This document shows, in pieces, positions 49,686-61,480 of a stretch of DNA of 64,000 bases. The notes below the pieces were generated by a model. The model did not search any database. It was not told where the DNA came from and worked only from the letters and a program-made list of their open reading frames with translations. Source of the DNA: Macrostomum hystrix (taxonomy: Eukaryota > Platyhelminthes > Macrostomidae); the NCBI GenBank assembly GCA_950097015.1, contig CATNEN010000002.1:2914001-2978000 (forward strand), read 5' to 3'. The position numbers and the translations under genes are program-made. Numbering within the stretch: the stretch's first letter is position 1; every line of letters starts with the position of its first letter.

Positions 49686-52316
49686 ATGGAAAAATCCTTC
49701 ATTGAAAAACTTCTTCAATGGGAGAAATGGACCTCCAGCAAAGTCCAGCAGCCCGCCACCGTCCAGCAGCCCGCCACCGTCCAGCAGCCCGCCACCGTCC
49801 AGCAGCCCGCCACCGTCCAACAGCCCGCCACCGTCCAACAGCCCGCCACCGTCCAACAGCCCGCTACCGTCCAGCAGCCCGCCACCGTCCAACAGCTCGC
49901 CACCGTCCAACAGCCCGCCACCGTCCAACAGCCTGCCGCCGTTGAGCCGAAGAAGATGCGGGCCGGGCAAGAGTACATCTGCCCTTTCGGCAATTGCTTG
50001 CCAATAAAAAAGTCCCGCTTCAGCGAGCACCTAAAAAGATCCCACGTGGCTGTGCTAGAGAGCACAAAGCAGCAGCTAGCAGCAACCGGAATTTCATCTG
50101 AAGCTGCGCTTCAAAAAGAGGCCTTAAAAGCTGTGCGTGCGGCAGTTAAGCTGCACACCCATCAGCTGACTGCCAGCCCGATGCCGGAGATGGCGCAGCA
50201 GTGCCACATCTGCGGCGAGTGGCGGAATAATCCGAATCTATTATCCAGCCACTTGCGCAACAGCCATCCTGTCGCTGTCAGAGCGGCAAAACAACAGAAG
50301 CTGGCTGACGCCAGGTTAAAAGTGCCGGCCAGAGCGGTGGTGGCCGAGCATCCTTCAGCCGCTGATGTTGAGGCCCTGTGCGTCTTCCTAGCGAGCTCGC
50401 TCGGCGGACGCAGAAAACCGGCTACGGTCCGGGAAATCCGGTGCTATCTGAAACGGCTGATGCAGCGCCTCGACATAGTCAGCTTTGAGCAGCTGATCGG
50501 CGAGGATCGGCGTGGCGCGGTAAGCGCCTACTTGGACAGCCTGACATACTCCATGCTGAAGCAGACAGTTTCCGCCCTTGAGAAGGTCGGAAACTTTCTG
50601 ATTTCGGCGCGCTACCAGCGCATCTTCGATGGTGGGCTGCAGCAGCAGCTCACCTCGTACCGGCAGGCCACCAAAAATTGGACGGCGAGCTCGAGCTCGT
50701 CGGCTGCTGCTAGCGCCGACCTGCCTGCTGCTGGCGCCGACCTGCCTGCTGCTGGCGCCGACCTGCCTGCTGCTGGCGCCGACATGCCTACTGCTGGCGC
50801 CGACCTGTCTGCTGCTGGCGCCGACCTGCCTGCTACTGGCGCCGACATGCCTACTGCTGGCGACGACCTGCCTGCTGCTGGCGCCGACATGCCTACTGCT
50901 GGCGCCGACCTGCCTGCCTGTAGCGCCGACCTGCCTGCCGCCGCTACTACGCTTCTAGAATTTTCATTTAGCTCGGACAACCATAACGGATTATTAGATG
51001 AATTATACGAGAATATTTACGGCACTGACGATGCTAGAGCTACAGATGCCTCCGCTTCCGCCGTCCTACCTGGCGCCGACCTGCCTGCTGCTGGCGCCGA
51101 CCTGCCTGCTGCTGGCGCCGACCTGCCTGCTGCTGGCGCCGAAATGCCTACTGCTGGCGCCGACCTTTCTGCTGCTGGCGCCGACATGCCTGCTGCTGGC
51201 GCCGACATGCCTACTGCTGGTGCCGACCTGCCTGCTGCTAGCGCCGACCTGCCTGCTACTGGCGCCGACCTGTCTGCTGCTGGCGCCGACCTGCCTGCTG
51301 CTGGCGCCGACATGCCTACTGCTGGCGCCGACCTGTCTGCTGCTGGCGCCGACCTGCCTGCTACTGGCGCCGACATGCCTACTGCTGGCGCCGACATGCC
51401 TACTGCTGGCGCCGACCTGCCTGCTGCTGGCGCCGACATGCCTACTGCTGGCGCCGACCTGCCTGCCTGTAGCGCCGACCTGCCTGCCGCCGCTACTACG
51501 CTTCTAGAATTTTCATTTAGCTCGGACAACCATAACGGATTATTAGATGAATTATACGAGAATATTTACGGCACTGACGATGCTAGAGCTACAGATGCCT
51601 CCGCTTCCGCCGTCCTACCTGGCGCCGACCTGCCTGCTGCTGGCGCCGACCTGCCTGCTGCTGGCGCCGACCTGCCTGCTGCTGGCGCCGAAATGCCTAC
51701 TGCTGGCGCCGACCTTTCTGCTGCTGGCGCCGACATGCCTGCTGCTGGCGCCGACATGCCTACTGCTGGCGCCGACCTGCCTGCTGCTAGCGCCGACCTG
51801 CCTGCTACTGGCGCCGACCTGTCTGCTGCTGGCGCCGACCTGTCTGCTGCTGGCGCCGACCTGTCTGCTGCTGGCGCCGACCTGCCTGCTGCTGGCGCTG
51901 AAGTCGACTCCGCCAAGCCGCCGGGTAACCGCTTGGCTCGAAAGCGACGTCCAGAGTTCAGCGCCAGCACCAGCGCCGCTAGTCCAGCGAGCAAGCGGCC
52001 AGAAGTTGAGCGGCAAGAAGTTCAGCCAGGCTGCCTTGTTCTCGGCTACTGGCCAACGGACGGCGAAAACTGGTGGCCGGCAATGGTTTGCCTACCCAGC
52101 CACGGTTCGAGCTGCACAAAAGGCATTTGCACTCTAAAAATTCATGTGCAATTTTTCGATAAACCGCCGTCGAGTGCCTGGCTCCACCGGTGGCAGCTTG
52201 TAAGCGGAGCAGAGCCGACTCCAAACAATGCCTCCAAAAAGCTCCGCCAAGCCTACGAACAAATGGCGAAGGCCAGCAAACTCGAAATTGAGTCTCGCTT
52301 GGACAGATTTTTATAA
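49686..52316 (+). CDS. C2H2 and PWWP protein lacking the recombinase domain
   Basis: Intronless, 876 residues. An N-terminal VQQPAT repeat (11 units, 18 bp) is followed by finger 1 (CPFGNCLPIKKSRFSEHLKR then SH), finger 2 (CHICGEWRNNPNLLSSHLRN then SH), and a helical region like the core-binding part of the minus-strand gene (TVREIRCYLKRLMQRLDIVS; SMLKQTVSALEKVGNFLISA). There follow about 60 seven-residue units (GADLPAA/GADMPTA) and a C-terminal PWWP domain (GCLVLGYWPTDGENWWPAMV). No HKT, second Arg or Tyr motif of the catalytic domain is present. Inside the seven-residue array a 549-bp block is duplicated. It lies between inverted 124/126-bp arrays. It could be a regulator or inhibitor of a recombinase, or a mobile gene itself; both are inference. 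Confidence 0.8.
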   Translation: MEKSFIEKLLQWEKWTSSKVQQPATVQQPATVQQPATVQQPATVQQPATVQQPATVQQPATVQQPATVQQLATVQQPATVQQPAAVEPKKMRAGQEYICPFGNCLPIKKSRFSEHLKRSHVAVLESTKQQLAATGISSEAALQKEALKAVRAAVKLHTHQLTASPMPEMAQQCHICGEWRNNPNLLSSHLRNSHPVAVRAAKQQKLADARLKVPARAVVAEHPSAADVEALCVFLASSLGGRRKPATVREIRCYLKRLMQRLDIVSFEQLIGEDRRGAVSAYLDSLTYSMLKQTVSALEKVGNFLISARYQRIFDGGLQQQLTSYRQATKNWTASSSSSAAASADLPAAGADLPAAGADLPAAGADMPTAGADLSAAGADLPATGADMPTAGDDLPAAGADMPTAGADLPACSADLPAAATTLLEFSFSSDNHNGLLDELYENIYGTDDARATDASASAVLPGADLPAAGADLPAAGADLPAAGAEMPTAGADLSAAGADMPAAGADMPTAGADLPAASADLPATGADLSAAGADLPAAGADMPTAGADLSAAGADLPATGADMPTAGADMPTAGADLPAAGADMPTAGADLPACSADLPAAATTLLEFSFSSDNHNGLLDELYENIYGTDDARATDASASAVLPGADLPAAGADLPAAGADLPAAGAEMPTAGADLSAAGADMPAAGADMPTAGADLPAASADLPATGADLSAAGADLSAAGADLSAAGADLPAAGAEVDSAKPPGNRLARKRRPEFSASTSAASPASKRPEVERQEVQPGCLVLGYWPTDGENWWPAMVCLPSHGSSCTKGICTLKIHVQFFDKPPSSAWLHRWQLVSGAEPTPNNASKKLRQAYEQMAKASKLEIESRLDRFL
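49740..49950 (+). repeat. 18-bp coding minisatellite, 11 units
   Basis: Units GTCCAGCAGCCCGCCACC / GTCCAACAGCCCGCCACC encode VQQPAT. Confidence 0.95.
50708..51900 (+). repeat. 21-bp coding repeats with a 549-bp higher-order duplication
   Basis: 21-bp units (GGCGCCGACCTGCCTGCTGCT) surround a unique segment, LLEFSFSSDNHNGLLDELYE then NIYGTDDARATDASASAVLP, that occurs twice exactly 549 bp apart (starting near 50940 and 51489). The two copies look identical. Confidence 0.92.
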
Positions 52317-52489
52317 AGAATTAACTGTTTGCTCTTATCTATTATTTGCACGAAACTTTTTAATCTTTAACTTTATACTTGTAATTGCTCCGTAATATAC
52401 TTGTAATAACTGCGTAAAAATGTATAAAACTTGTACCATAATTCAAAAACACATTTCGCTGCGCTATTTCAATGCTAGACCAAAGACTG
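52317..52489. other. 3' flank of the plus-strand gene
   Basis: Short AT-rich non-coding stretch before the right repeat array; no clear AATAAA. Confidence 0.4.
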
Positions 52490-54152
52490 AGAAATGACAC
52501 TAGATGGGGCAGATATACACAGCTGCACAGATGACGCATGCGGCCTGCTATTTCAGCAGTTTCTAACTGTCTTGAAGCGGCGCCTTCTATATACAGAATC
52601 AAATAGAAGACTCAGAAATGACACTAGATGGGGCAGATATACACAGCTGCACAGATGACGCATGCGGCCTGCTATTTCAGCAGTTTCTAACTGTCTTGAA
52701 GCAGCGCCTTCTATATACAGAATCAAATAGAAGACTAAGAAATGACACTAGATGGGGCAGATATACACAGCTGCACAGATGACGCATGCGGCCTGCTATT
52801 TCAGCAGTTTCTAACTGTCTTGAAGCGGCGCCTTCTATATACAGAATCAAATAGAAGACTCAGAAATGACACTAGATGGGGCAGATATACACAGCTGCAC
52901 AGATGACGCATGCGGCCTGCTATTTCAGCAGTTTCTAACTGTCTTGAAGCGGCGCCTTCTATATACAGAATCAAATAGAAGACTCAGAAATGACACTAGA
53001 TGGGGCAGATATACACAGCTGCACAGATGACGCATGCGGCCTGCTATTTCAGCAGTTTCTAACTGTCTTGAAGCGGCGCCTTCTATATACAGAATCAAAT
53101 AGAAGACTCAGAAATGACACTAGATGGGGCAGATATACACAGCTGCACAGATGACGCATGCGGCCTGCTATTTCAGCAGTTTCTAACTGTCTTGAAGCGG
53201 CGCCTTCTATATACAGAATCAAATAGAAGACTCAGAAATGACACTATAGATGGGACAGATATACACAGCTGCACAGATGACGCATGCGGCCTGCTATTTC
53301 AGCAGTTTCTAACTGTCTTGAAGCGGCGCCTTCTATATACAGAATCAAATAGAAGACTAAGAAATGACACTAGATGGGGCAGATATACACAGCTGCACAG
53401 ATGACGCATGCGGCCTGCTATTTCAGCAGTTTCTAACTGTCTTGAAGCGGCGCCTTCTATATACAGAATCAAATAGAAGACTCAGAAATGACACTAGATG
53501 GGGCAGATATACACAGCTGCACAGATGACGCATGCGGCCTGCTATTTCAGCAGTTTCTAACTGTCTTGAAGCGGCGCCTTCTATATACAGAATCAAATAG
53601 AAGACTCAGAAATGACACTAGATGGGGCAGATATACACAGCTGCACAGATGACGCATGCGGCCTGCTATTTCAGCAGTTTCTAACTGTCTTGAAGCAGCG
53701 CCTTCTATATACAGAATCAAATAGAAGACTAAGAAATGACACTAGATGGGGCAGATATACACAGCTGCACAGATGACGCATGCGGCCTGCTATTTCAGCA
53801 GTTTCTAACTGTCTTGAAGCGGCGCCTTCTATATACAGAATCAAATAGAAGACTCAGAAATGACACTAGATGGGGCAGATATACACAGCTGCACAGATGA
53901 CGCATGCGGCCTGCTATTTCAGCAGTTTCTAACTGTCTTGAAGCAGCGCCTTCTATATACAGAATCAAATAGAAGACTAAGAAATGACACTAGATGGGGC
54001 AGATATACACAGCTGCACAGATGACGCATGCGGCCTGCTATTTCAGCAGTTTCTAACTGTCTTGAAGCAGCGCCTTCTATATACAGAATCAAATAGAAGA
54101 CTAAGAAATGACACTAGATGGGGCAGATATACACAGCTGCACAGATGACGCA
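52490..54152 (-). repeat. Right array of 124/126-bp repeat, 14 units
   Basis: Same unit as 47697-49035 in reverse orientation (GAAATGACACTAGATGGGGC, AGATATACACAGCTGCACAG, ATGACGC). The outer end stops at ATGACGC, the mirror of the left array's outer start GCGTCAT. Short ORFs are translations of the repeat. Confidence 0.95.
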
Positions 54153-56678
54153 GAGAAATCAGTGGGAAGAGTGGTAAAGGCGTGGACGTGGAAGGACAAT
54201 GGGATCGTTGGCAATGGTTACTCAGCAGCTTTTGGGATGATCTCCAAAGATAGCCATAGAGCCCATTGACAAGACAACAGCTTTTAGCAAATTGTCTGAT
54301 GATGAAGGGTTAGCAAAGCCAAACTTAGCTGCCGCCGAGAACAAAGCAAAGCCTTTTTCAGAATGCTGAATGCTGAAATTCAGAATGCTGAGGAGAATTT
54401 CAGTGTCAGAGTGAGCTGGAAAGCTGAGGCTATTGACCGAAATCTATTCAGGTTTAGTGTCGGACAACCCTCCAACTAAGCAATAAGCAAAGGGAAGATG
54501 CAGAGTCACTTGTCTCACGGCTCTAATACACTGTGGCGTTCTTCAGCCCTGTCTTTGTGTGCGCTCTTATTGTATTGCGCAATCTTAATTGGTCAGTCTA
54601 CTAGAGCTTTTGATATTCCATGTGCGCTTGGTCATGCTTTAGGTGTGTGCTGAACAGACAAAGCTTAGGCCTTCGCCGTCAGTTTCGTGGGAAGAAAGGG
54701 AAGGAAATGGGGTGGAAAGTCTTTTGGAGGCCGCTCAATTCGAAAAAATTATCGATCAAAACTTGTCTCTGTACACTCATCCAAACGCAAGGCTCTGAGA
54801 GCCAAAAGCTAATGTACATTGCCTACACAGACCCTCTGACAACTAAATGTGTCATTCTGTCCGTGTGAGGCCTGGATGAATAGTGTTTAGCTGAGATAGT
54901 CATGGTCGACGCCCTGGTTTGGAAGAGGATCGAGCGATTGAAGCGAAGTGAGAGTGGAAAGGAAAAGGGAAGACTTGCCTTTGCACCGGAACATCAACAC
55001 TGGATAATATAATCTTTATACTGCATCCATGAAAACTTTCGAATTTCTAAAGTTGCTAATACAAAAATAAGGAGTAGTGGCAAGAAAGTGTAACTTTTTT
55101 CTGGGCTGGGCTGAACTTTCTTCTGGGCTGAAATTCTCGCAAATCCAATATGTAGAAAATCTACATAAAATATAGTGTAGAATTTAAATTTAACTAAAGA
55201 GGAAGAAAATCTATTGCTTCCGGCTAAGAAAATTGGCTTATTCGCAGCGGCGAAATGAAGGGAACAAATCCCAGAAACTTTGATTTAGGCTAAATTCCAA
55301 GGCTAATGCTTATATCCTCATGCCTTTTGTGAGTGCGAGGGATAATAAAAAGCAGAGCCAAGACTCAAGTCAAGTGATAGCAGTATAGGGGTGTATGAAA
55401 TACACTAGCTCTATACACTATACACTAGTCATTACAGTTTAATTACTGTAATTTAATGTGACAATAAATCTAAATGCATTAGACTGCATTTATTATACTT
55501 GCGCTATCGCAGTGGATAGAATGGATTATTCTCGCTATACGGCAAAATCCCTCTGATTGTAATTTGTAGATGAGCTATGCATAGCTTGAAATAAAGACCA
55601 AGCAATGAGAAATATTCATCTTAAACGCTTCGGAATTTAAGAAAAAACTCATTCACTACTACGAGTCTTAGTTTAAGTAGCATGCGATGAATATAAAATA
55701 TAAATTTGACAAAACGACAAAAAACCCCACGAGTCTTTGTATCGAAGGTCGTGTCATTTTGTCCAAAAGCGAGTTCCGCACATGAACGGCAATTTTGTCC
55801 AAAACCGTGTCATTAGTGTGCCCCTCCCCCGCCCCACCCCCACCCACCACCCCGGCCCAGCTACCCACCGGCCAATCACGGCGCAGCTGGGGGAGGGGCA
55901 GCCTGGGGCGAGGACCAAAAAGGGCGGCCCAGCCAACCAGCGCGCAGCCAACACAATGGCGGCTAAGCGGCTTACACCGCTGAGCCTTTAACGCCAAAAC
56001 AACAATGCCAAAAACAACTGCGAGTGCACTTGTTGCGCGGGGGGGGGGGCGAGTGCACTTGAGCAGAGCAAGCGCACGTGCACAACAATGTTTATCAGTT
56101 AATAAAAGGCAATTGGGCCTTTATTAACTTATTTTGATGAAATCGAAAACCTCAGTCGCAGTAGAAATTACAGCATGCATGTTTAAGGCGCTATACGACT
56201 GCAACCGACCAAGTAAAATTTACTAATCGGGCTGCTGAAGTGTCGGTTTTAATGTTGAAGACCAGCTGTTATAGTCACTAAATGTTGAAAACTAGCTACA
56301 TGCAGGGTATAGTCACTTTATCCTTGACAGTGATAACATGAAAATGTGGATAGTTCCTAGATGAAACAAGAAAGACATTATTATCATTGCTTTCATGTTG
56401 AAAACTAGCTATATGAGTATAGGCACTCTATCCTGGACAATCATAACATGAAAATGTTGATAATTACTAGATGAAACAAGACATGGTTATCATCCCAAGT
56501 AACCAGCTACGTCGGATATATGTCGGAACTACGTCGGCGACATACATCGGTCGACAATCGGATTTTTCGCGCCAGCCAACGTCGGTAAGAGATCGGCAAC
56601 CAACATCGGTACACGGCAGAAATACTCTCCATATACGACGTACGCATTTTTGTAGGAATTTTTATTTCTTGCTGCTTG
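54153..56678. other. Non-coding DNA with minor repeats
   Basis: No supported gene; the 82-codon ORF at 54620 has no domain. 55740-55815 contains GTGTCATTTTGTCCAAAA motifs (reverse complement of the core in the 35-bp minisatellite), followed by C-rich DNA. At 56265-56480 two about 110-bp diverged units (TGTTGAAAACTAGCTA ... AGATGAAACAAG) are in tandem. 56505-56610 has several ACGTCGG/CATCGG words. Confidence 0.5.
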
Positions 56679-57500
56679 TGAAATGTTACAATTTAACCCA
56701 TGCGATTCACACCTATATGCGCTGATAAAAAACCAAAAATATCCTGTTTTCCTATTATGCGAAAATGCGTATGCAAGAGCTCCAGGATTCGCTCAAAGTC
56801 TCCTTTCGAATGACCGCCTTTGGTCAAGCACTATAAAAGTTCTTGCACTGAGAGAAAAGTGTTTCCCCAACCCTTAACCCTTACCCTTTTCCTCCCTGAA
56901 ATCATCTTACTCAAGCCAGCCGCAGTTAATATAATCCACTCACTTACTTAGCTAGCCATTGCTATCCCTGGCCAGCTACAAAGCTTAGACTACACCTTAG
57001 ACAAAGCTAAACTTATTTCATTAAGTTAGAATTCCTTGAATTCCTACCTGACCTTTAATTTGAAACCATACCCCCTCCGATTGTGATCTAACAAGAGGAT
57101 CCGTGAGTAACCACTAACAACTCGTGTTTGGGAAACACCTCTCAGTTAATTTTATAGAAAGTTTCATCATTGTGATTGCTTATTCTAAGACCATTTAAAT
57201 ATAATCCGATCGAGAGTATAATATCTAAAGTGTGTGCAACATCAGGAAAAGATAGTCGATTTCCCACGCCTCCTTATTTCTTAGAAATAGCCTTTCGTAA
57301 TGGGCTATTGTCGGAAACAACAATCGAATATAACAAGAATATTTATTAAGCTAGACATAGATAGATTAGAGACGAAACTAAAATATTTCACTGGTTCCCT
57401 GACCGTCTTTTCCTCCATGCACTCACTTTATTTCTACACCATGACTAAATTCATTATTGCTTAAGGCATGGCTGAGGGGCGTGGGGGGAGTAATCTGGCA
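56679..57500 (+). repeat. 5' LTR of gypsy element C (at least 822 bp)
   Basis: Matches 63179-64000. Its true end lies at or beyond 57500. Confidence 0.88.
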
Positions 57501-59866
57501 ATTCCTTTCTGCAATTAATATTAAATTTTGTCGAGTTCGAAAAAATCTTGTGTTCTCCCGTGTTTCACTGCGTCCTCAATGAAATTCGAGGGCCCTCTTA
57601 AACCACAGTCAGTCAGTCAGTTAGTTAATTAGTCAGTCAGTCAGCTAGTTAGTTAGTCAGCTAGTAAGTCGATTATCGATAAATCAGTTTAAATGAAGAT
57701 AATGAAGCTTGAGGTGTTGGCGCGCAGATATAAATTAAAATCCTCCTAAGACTTTTAATAAGTCATAGTCGGCAAAACCTCTTTCTTCAACACCTTTCCG
57801 AGTCGTCAAGTTAGGTTTAGATTTCGTTGAATAAATTCAACACTCTCTAAATAACTTCTCAACTCAAAATCATTTCCCTCCAACTCTGCAAGTGTATAGC
57901 CTCCCTATCGTTGAAATTGGTTGGAAATTCCTCAAGTAAATTGTTAAATCAGACGGCAAGTCTTCTAAACGAAGATGTCTCTACTCCTCCAACGTAGAGA
58001 ACCATGCAAATTGTCTTCTAAAAAGACGATTCTGCCTAATATTTTATCTTAGACGCTTTCACTTGTAGAACTTTTAGCAACAAAAAACTTTTAAATTTAA
58101 CATAAAATCCTATAGTTACGCATTATCGCTTCTCTGCTGGGTCAACGCGAAAAAGTTTTTCTTTAACCAAACACTGTTGTCCTAAAGCAGCTTTCCGTTG
58201 TGTGGTCCATGCAAACAACCACGCGCTTCTCCCCAATTCTCCGCTGCGTCAACACAACAAAATTTTTCGTTTTTAACCAAACATCATTCTCCCAACGCAG
58301 CTTTAGGTTATACAAATATATGCAGAGCCTTTGGCCTTCCCAAGGCCCTCATTCATCAGCCCTCTAGATTTTTTTTGGGAAATTTTCTGCCTGAATCATT
58401 GATCAGGTTCGAAGCTGCATTCTGCTAAAACTTTTCTCGTTTACTTTACTCAGCCTCACTTGCATGTGAACCCAATATCCCATTTCTTTACGCAAACAAC
58501 AGCCCTATTCCATCATCCTGGCAAATTGGGTCAATAACGGCTCCCTCGGGATCGCTGGTTAAACTTTTCGCCGACAATGTTTCTCATTTCCCCTCCTAGG
58601 TCTTGTTTGTTCTTTCTCCTGAAACAGCATTGCAAATTCAGCACCATCTACGTCTCAATTTCATCAATTTTTGACTTGCCTCACGGGCAAGCTGGCAAAC
58701 AATGGAGGTCACGGCCCCAAACATCTATAAAACCTCCTCCCTCTATTCACATTCATCACTCTCAAAACTCAACTAAACTCAGTCATTCTGCATCTCCTCT
58801 GCGATCCGACCTACCTGCCGCATCCTTCGCCGTGTCTGCTGAAGCACTGCTAGTGCCATCCTGATCGTTCTTTCCTGAATTCCATCCTGAATTTCTCATT
58901 CTTCGTCTGCTTCTTCAACCACTTGTAACCAGACACATCTAACGCTGTAAATATACTTGATATGCTTACAAAATTCTATAAAAAAGCACATAAATATATA
59001 CCTTTTTATATCATATATAACATTACCTACTTAAGCTGTATATAAATATTTAACTACCTCTCTCTATGCTTACACACGTCAACGTTTCTGTATATATTTC
59101 CTCGTTCACAAACGAACATTTATCTAATAGGATGTATAATGAAGTTCCGCACTACACAAATAATATCTATTGCTTTCCTTTGAACATATCCTCTTGTAAA
59201 TACATATTTTCATATGTAACGACATGCGTATACCTGTCTTAATACTTATACTTTCAATAAAAGTGGTAAAATGAATAAATAAAAAATAAAAAACTCAAAA
59301 AATAACTAAAATATATTACCATCTAACTTGTCTTTGTTTATAACGTGAATATATATATAACCAAAAAACAAAAAATCACAAAATCAAAAAAGCAAATAAA
59401 AATAACAATATTAGAAAACAAAATAAAAGCAGTAATCTAAAAAGCGTCTAATGATTTAAATATTCCTACAACTTTTAAAATCCCTCCTCGCTATTACACT
59501 TTGCATTCTTTGCCTGACTCCAAAACCACGTGGTACCTATTCATTAATTAATTATTCGCCGTACTGATTCAATCTGAACGGAGAACACATTTCTCAATCA
59601 GACGCAGATGAACACGTTTAAATAAAAGCCGCATTACTTATTCTGAATCCCCAAAATTGCCAGAACTCCGGACCACGTGCCCGAAAGCCGTTGCCTGTTG
59701 CAACAAACCCTCTTCTTACTACTCGCAGTAACCAATACTTGCTTCACCATCAAGTTCTTACTCCGCCTTATCCGAATCTTGTTTTGCATTCAACTCCACA
59801 AGAGAGTTTAAAAGTACATGAATTTATTGCCTAGTTATACTCGCTCTGGAAAAAAATAATCAATCA
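57501..59866. other. Non-coding interior of gypsy element C
   Basis: AT-rich with no gag, protease or RT. A (CAGT/TAGT)n tract lies at 57606-57670. ORFs at 58198 and 58577 have no recognisable domain. Confidence 0.5.
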
Positions 59867-61480
59867 TTGAAATTGGAGGACCCACAGCAATCTCAGATAC
59901 CGAATCAGTCCATAGACCCTGATTCTCTAGTTGAGGACAATCCAAACGGCACAAACCCCTCCGTCTTGTCCACACCTCACAATAGAACTGTTACAGGCGC
60001 ATCAACTTCCGTCACTTTTGGAGACTTACCGTCATACAGAGATAGTACATTACAAGATCAGCAACAAGAGTCTGTCGGTGGTGACGACGACATATCTGAA
60101 GAATCAGAGACTTCAGACCAGACGACAGTTAAAATACTTTTCTGTACAAAACAACACGCTCTATTACGATGATGACAATGGAAACATGCGACTCGTTATA
60201 CCACACTGTTATCGAGATGCCTTGTTATCCTCGTGTCATACTTCGGCTTTTGGCGGCCATTTAGGTCTTCAAAAGACTCTGCAGAGACTGACACGCTTCT
60301 ACTACTGGCCCACTCTCTACAAAGACGTACAAACTTTCGTTAATGGGTGTACAATATGTCACCGCGCCAAATCTGGCCCACGACTGCACCCAGAAAGAAA
60401 AGCCGTCAAGTTCAATGAAGTCTTCTCACACCTGGCTATCGACATAGTTGGACCTGTACCTCCTGCAAGCCGTGATAGAGACATTTTCAAGTACATCCTG
60501 ACCGCTCAGTGTGGCGTCAGCAAGTTTCTCTTCACGATCCCACTATGCGATACTACGACAGCTACAATCTGCTCCAATCTATTTCGATATGTGTTTTCCG
60601 TTGCCGGACTACCAGCCCATATCATCTCAGACAATGGTCCGCAGTTCATATCACAAGATTATCGCGACTTCATGAACACGCTAGGCATACAACTCATCTA
60701 CACCTCATACTATCAGCCATCTAGCAACTTGTTGAAAGAGCACACAAAACGCTCAAACAAACACTGACAGCATTTGTGCACGACAAACCCGAACTCTGGC
60801 TTGAATACCTTCCATCAGTTACGTTGGCATTAAATACGGCCGTACATGCTCATATGGGTGAATCTCCCTTCTATCTATTCTATGCTCGCGATTTCCTGCC
60901 ACCTAATGCTAGAATCATAGAGCATCAAACTACGGCCTACATAGATGTGATCAAGCCCGTCAACATTACGAGTTCTGCCATTTTACTCGCACGTGATATC
61001 GCCATTCAACATCTACACTCAGCAGCTGATGCTCGTACTACACGACATAATGAGCAAATGTCTCAATCCACTCCGTTAAAAGTCGGCGCTCGCTGCTATC
61101 TAGATGTTTCCGCCACTAAGGCAACTAAATTCTCTAATCCCTACCGTGGTCCTATGAGAATACTCAAATGGCTATCACCGCAGAATGTGCTCATCAATGA
61201 TGTGAACAAGCCTCATGAACAACCTATCGTGGTACATGCTTCAAAACTCAAACCTTCGCCGAACGATACGCCTCCTGAAGCCATGATACCTGAGTTCACA
61301 CATTCAACGGCTCAAACACACACTAATCATCGAGCGAATCTTACTCGCTCAATTGCGTTGCAAACATCTCAGACGGACATCAAGCAGTCGGAGAAGGGTG
61401 CAGACCGTAATGCAACACCTACAAACAACTTGAAAGAAGAGCCTAGATACCAACTACGCTCAAGAGCCGTACCACGATGA
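59867..61480 (+). pseudogene. pol: Gypsy element C integrase, frameshifted
   Basis: Three frames join: 59867-60130 (acidic pre-integrase linker), 60130-60767 and 60740-61480. H2C2: HTSAFGGHLGLQKTLQRL and CTICHRAKSG. Integrase core: first Asp in LAIDIVGPVPP, second Asp in ISDNGPQFIS. The last Glu would be in ERAHKTLKQTLTAF, which lies in the next frame because the preceding PSSN(G) motif has lost a few bases near 60725. The C-terminus has YRGPMRILKWL and PIVVHASKLKP, a GPY/F-type module, then a basic end (RYQLRSRAVPR). No RT or RNase H precedes it. Confidence 0.82.

Noticed and set aside
50612-52137. LLLAPTC and SAPAAGR repeat ORFs over the plus-strand gene
   Set aside because: These are shadow frames of the 21-bp repeat; the 876-codon frame carries fingers and PWWP.
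47581-53404. Repeated ORFs MTLDGADIHSCTDDACGLLF in both arrays
   Set aside because: The 126-bp unit happens to keep frame (42 codons) and the 124-bp unit breaks it. No selection on the frame is visible.
47697-54152. CRISPR-like appearance of repeated units
   Set aside because: Units are contiguous 124/126-bp tandem repeats without unique spacers, in a eukaryotic genome. They are satellites.
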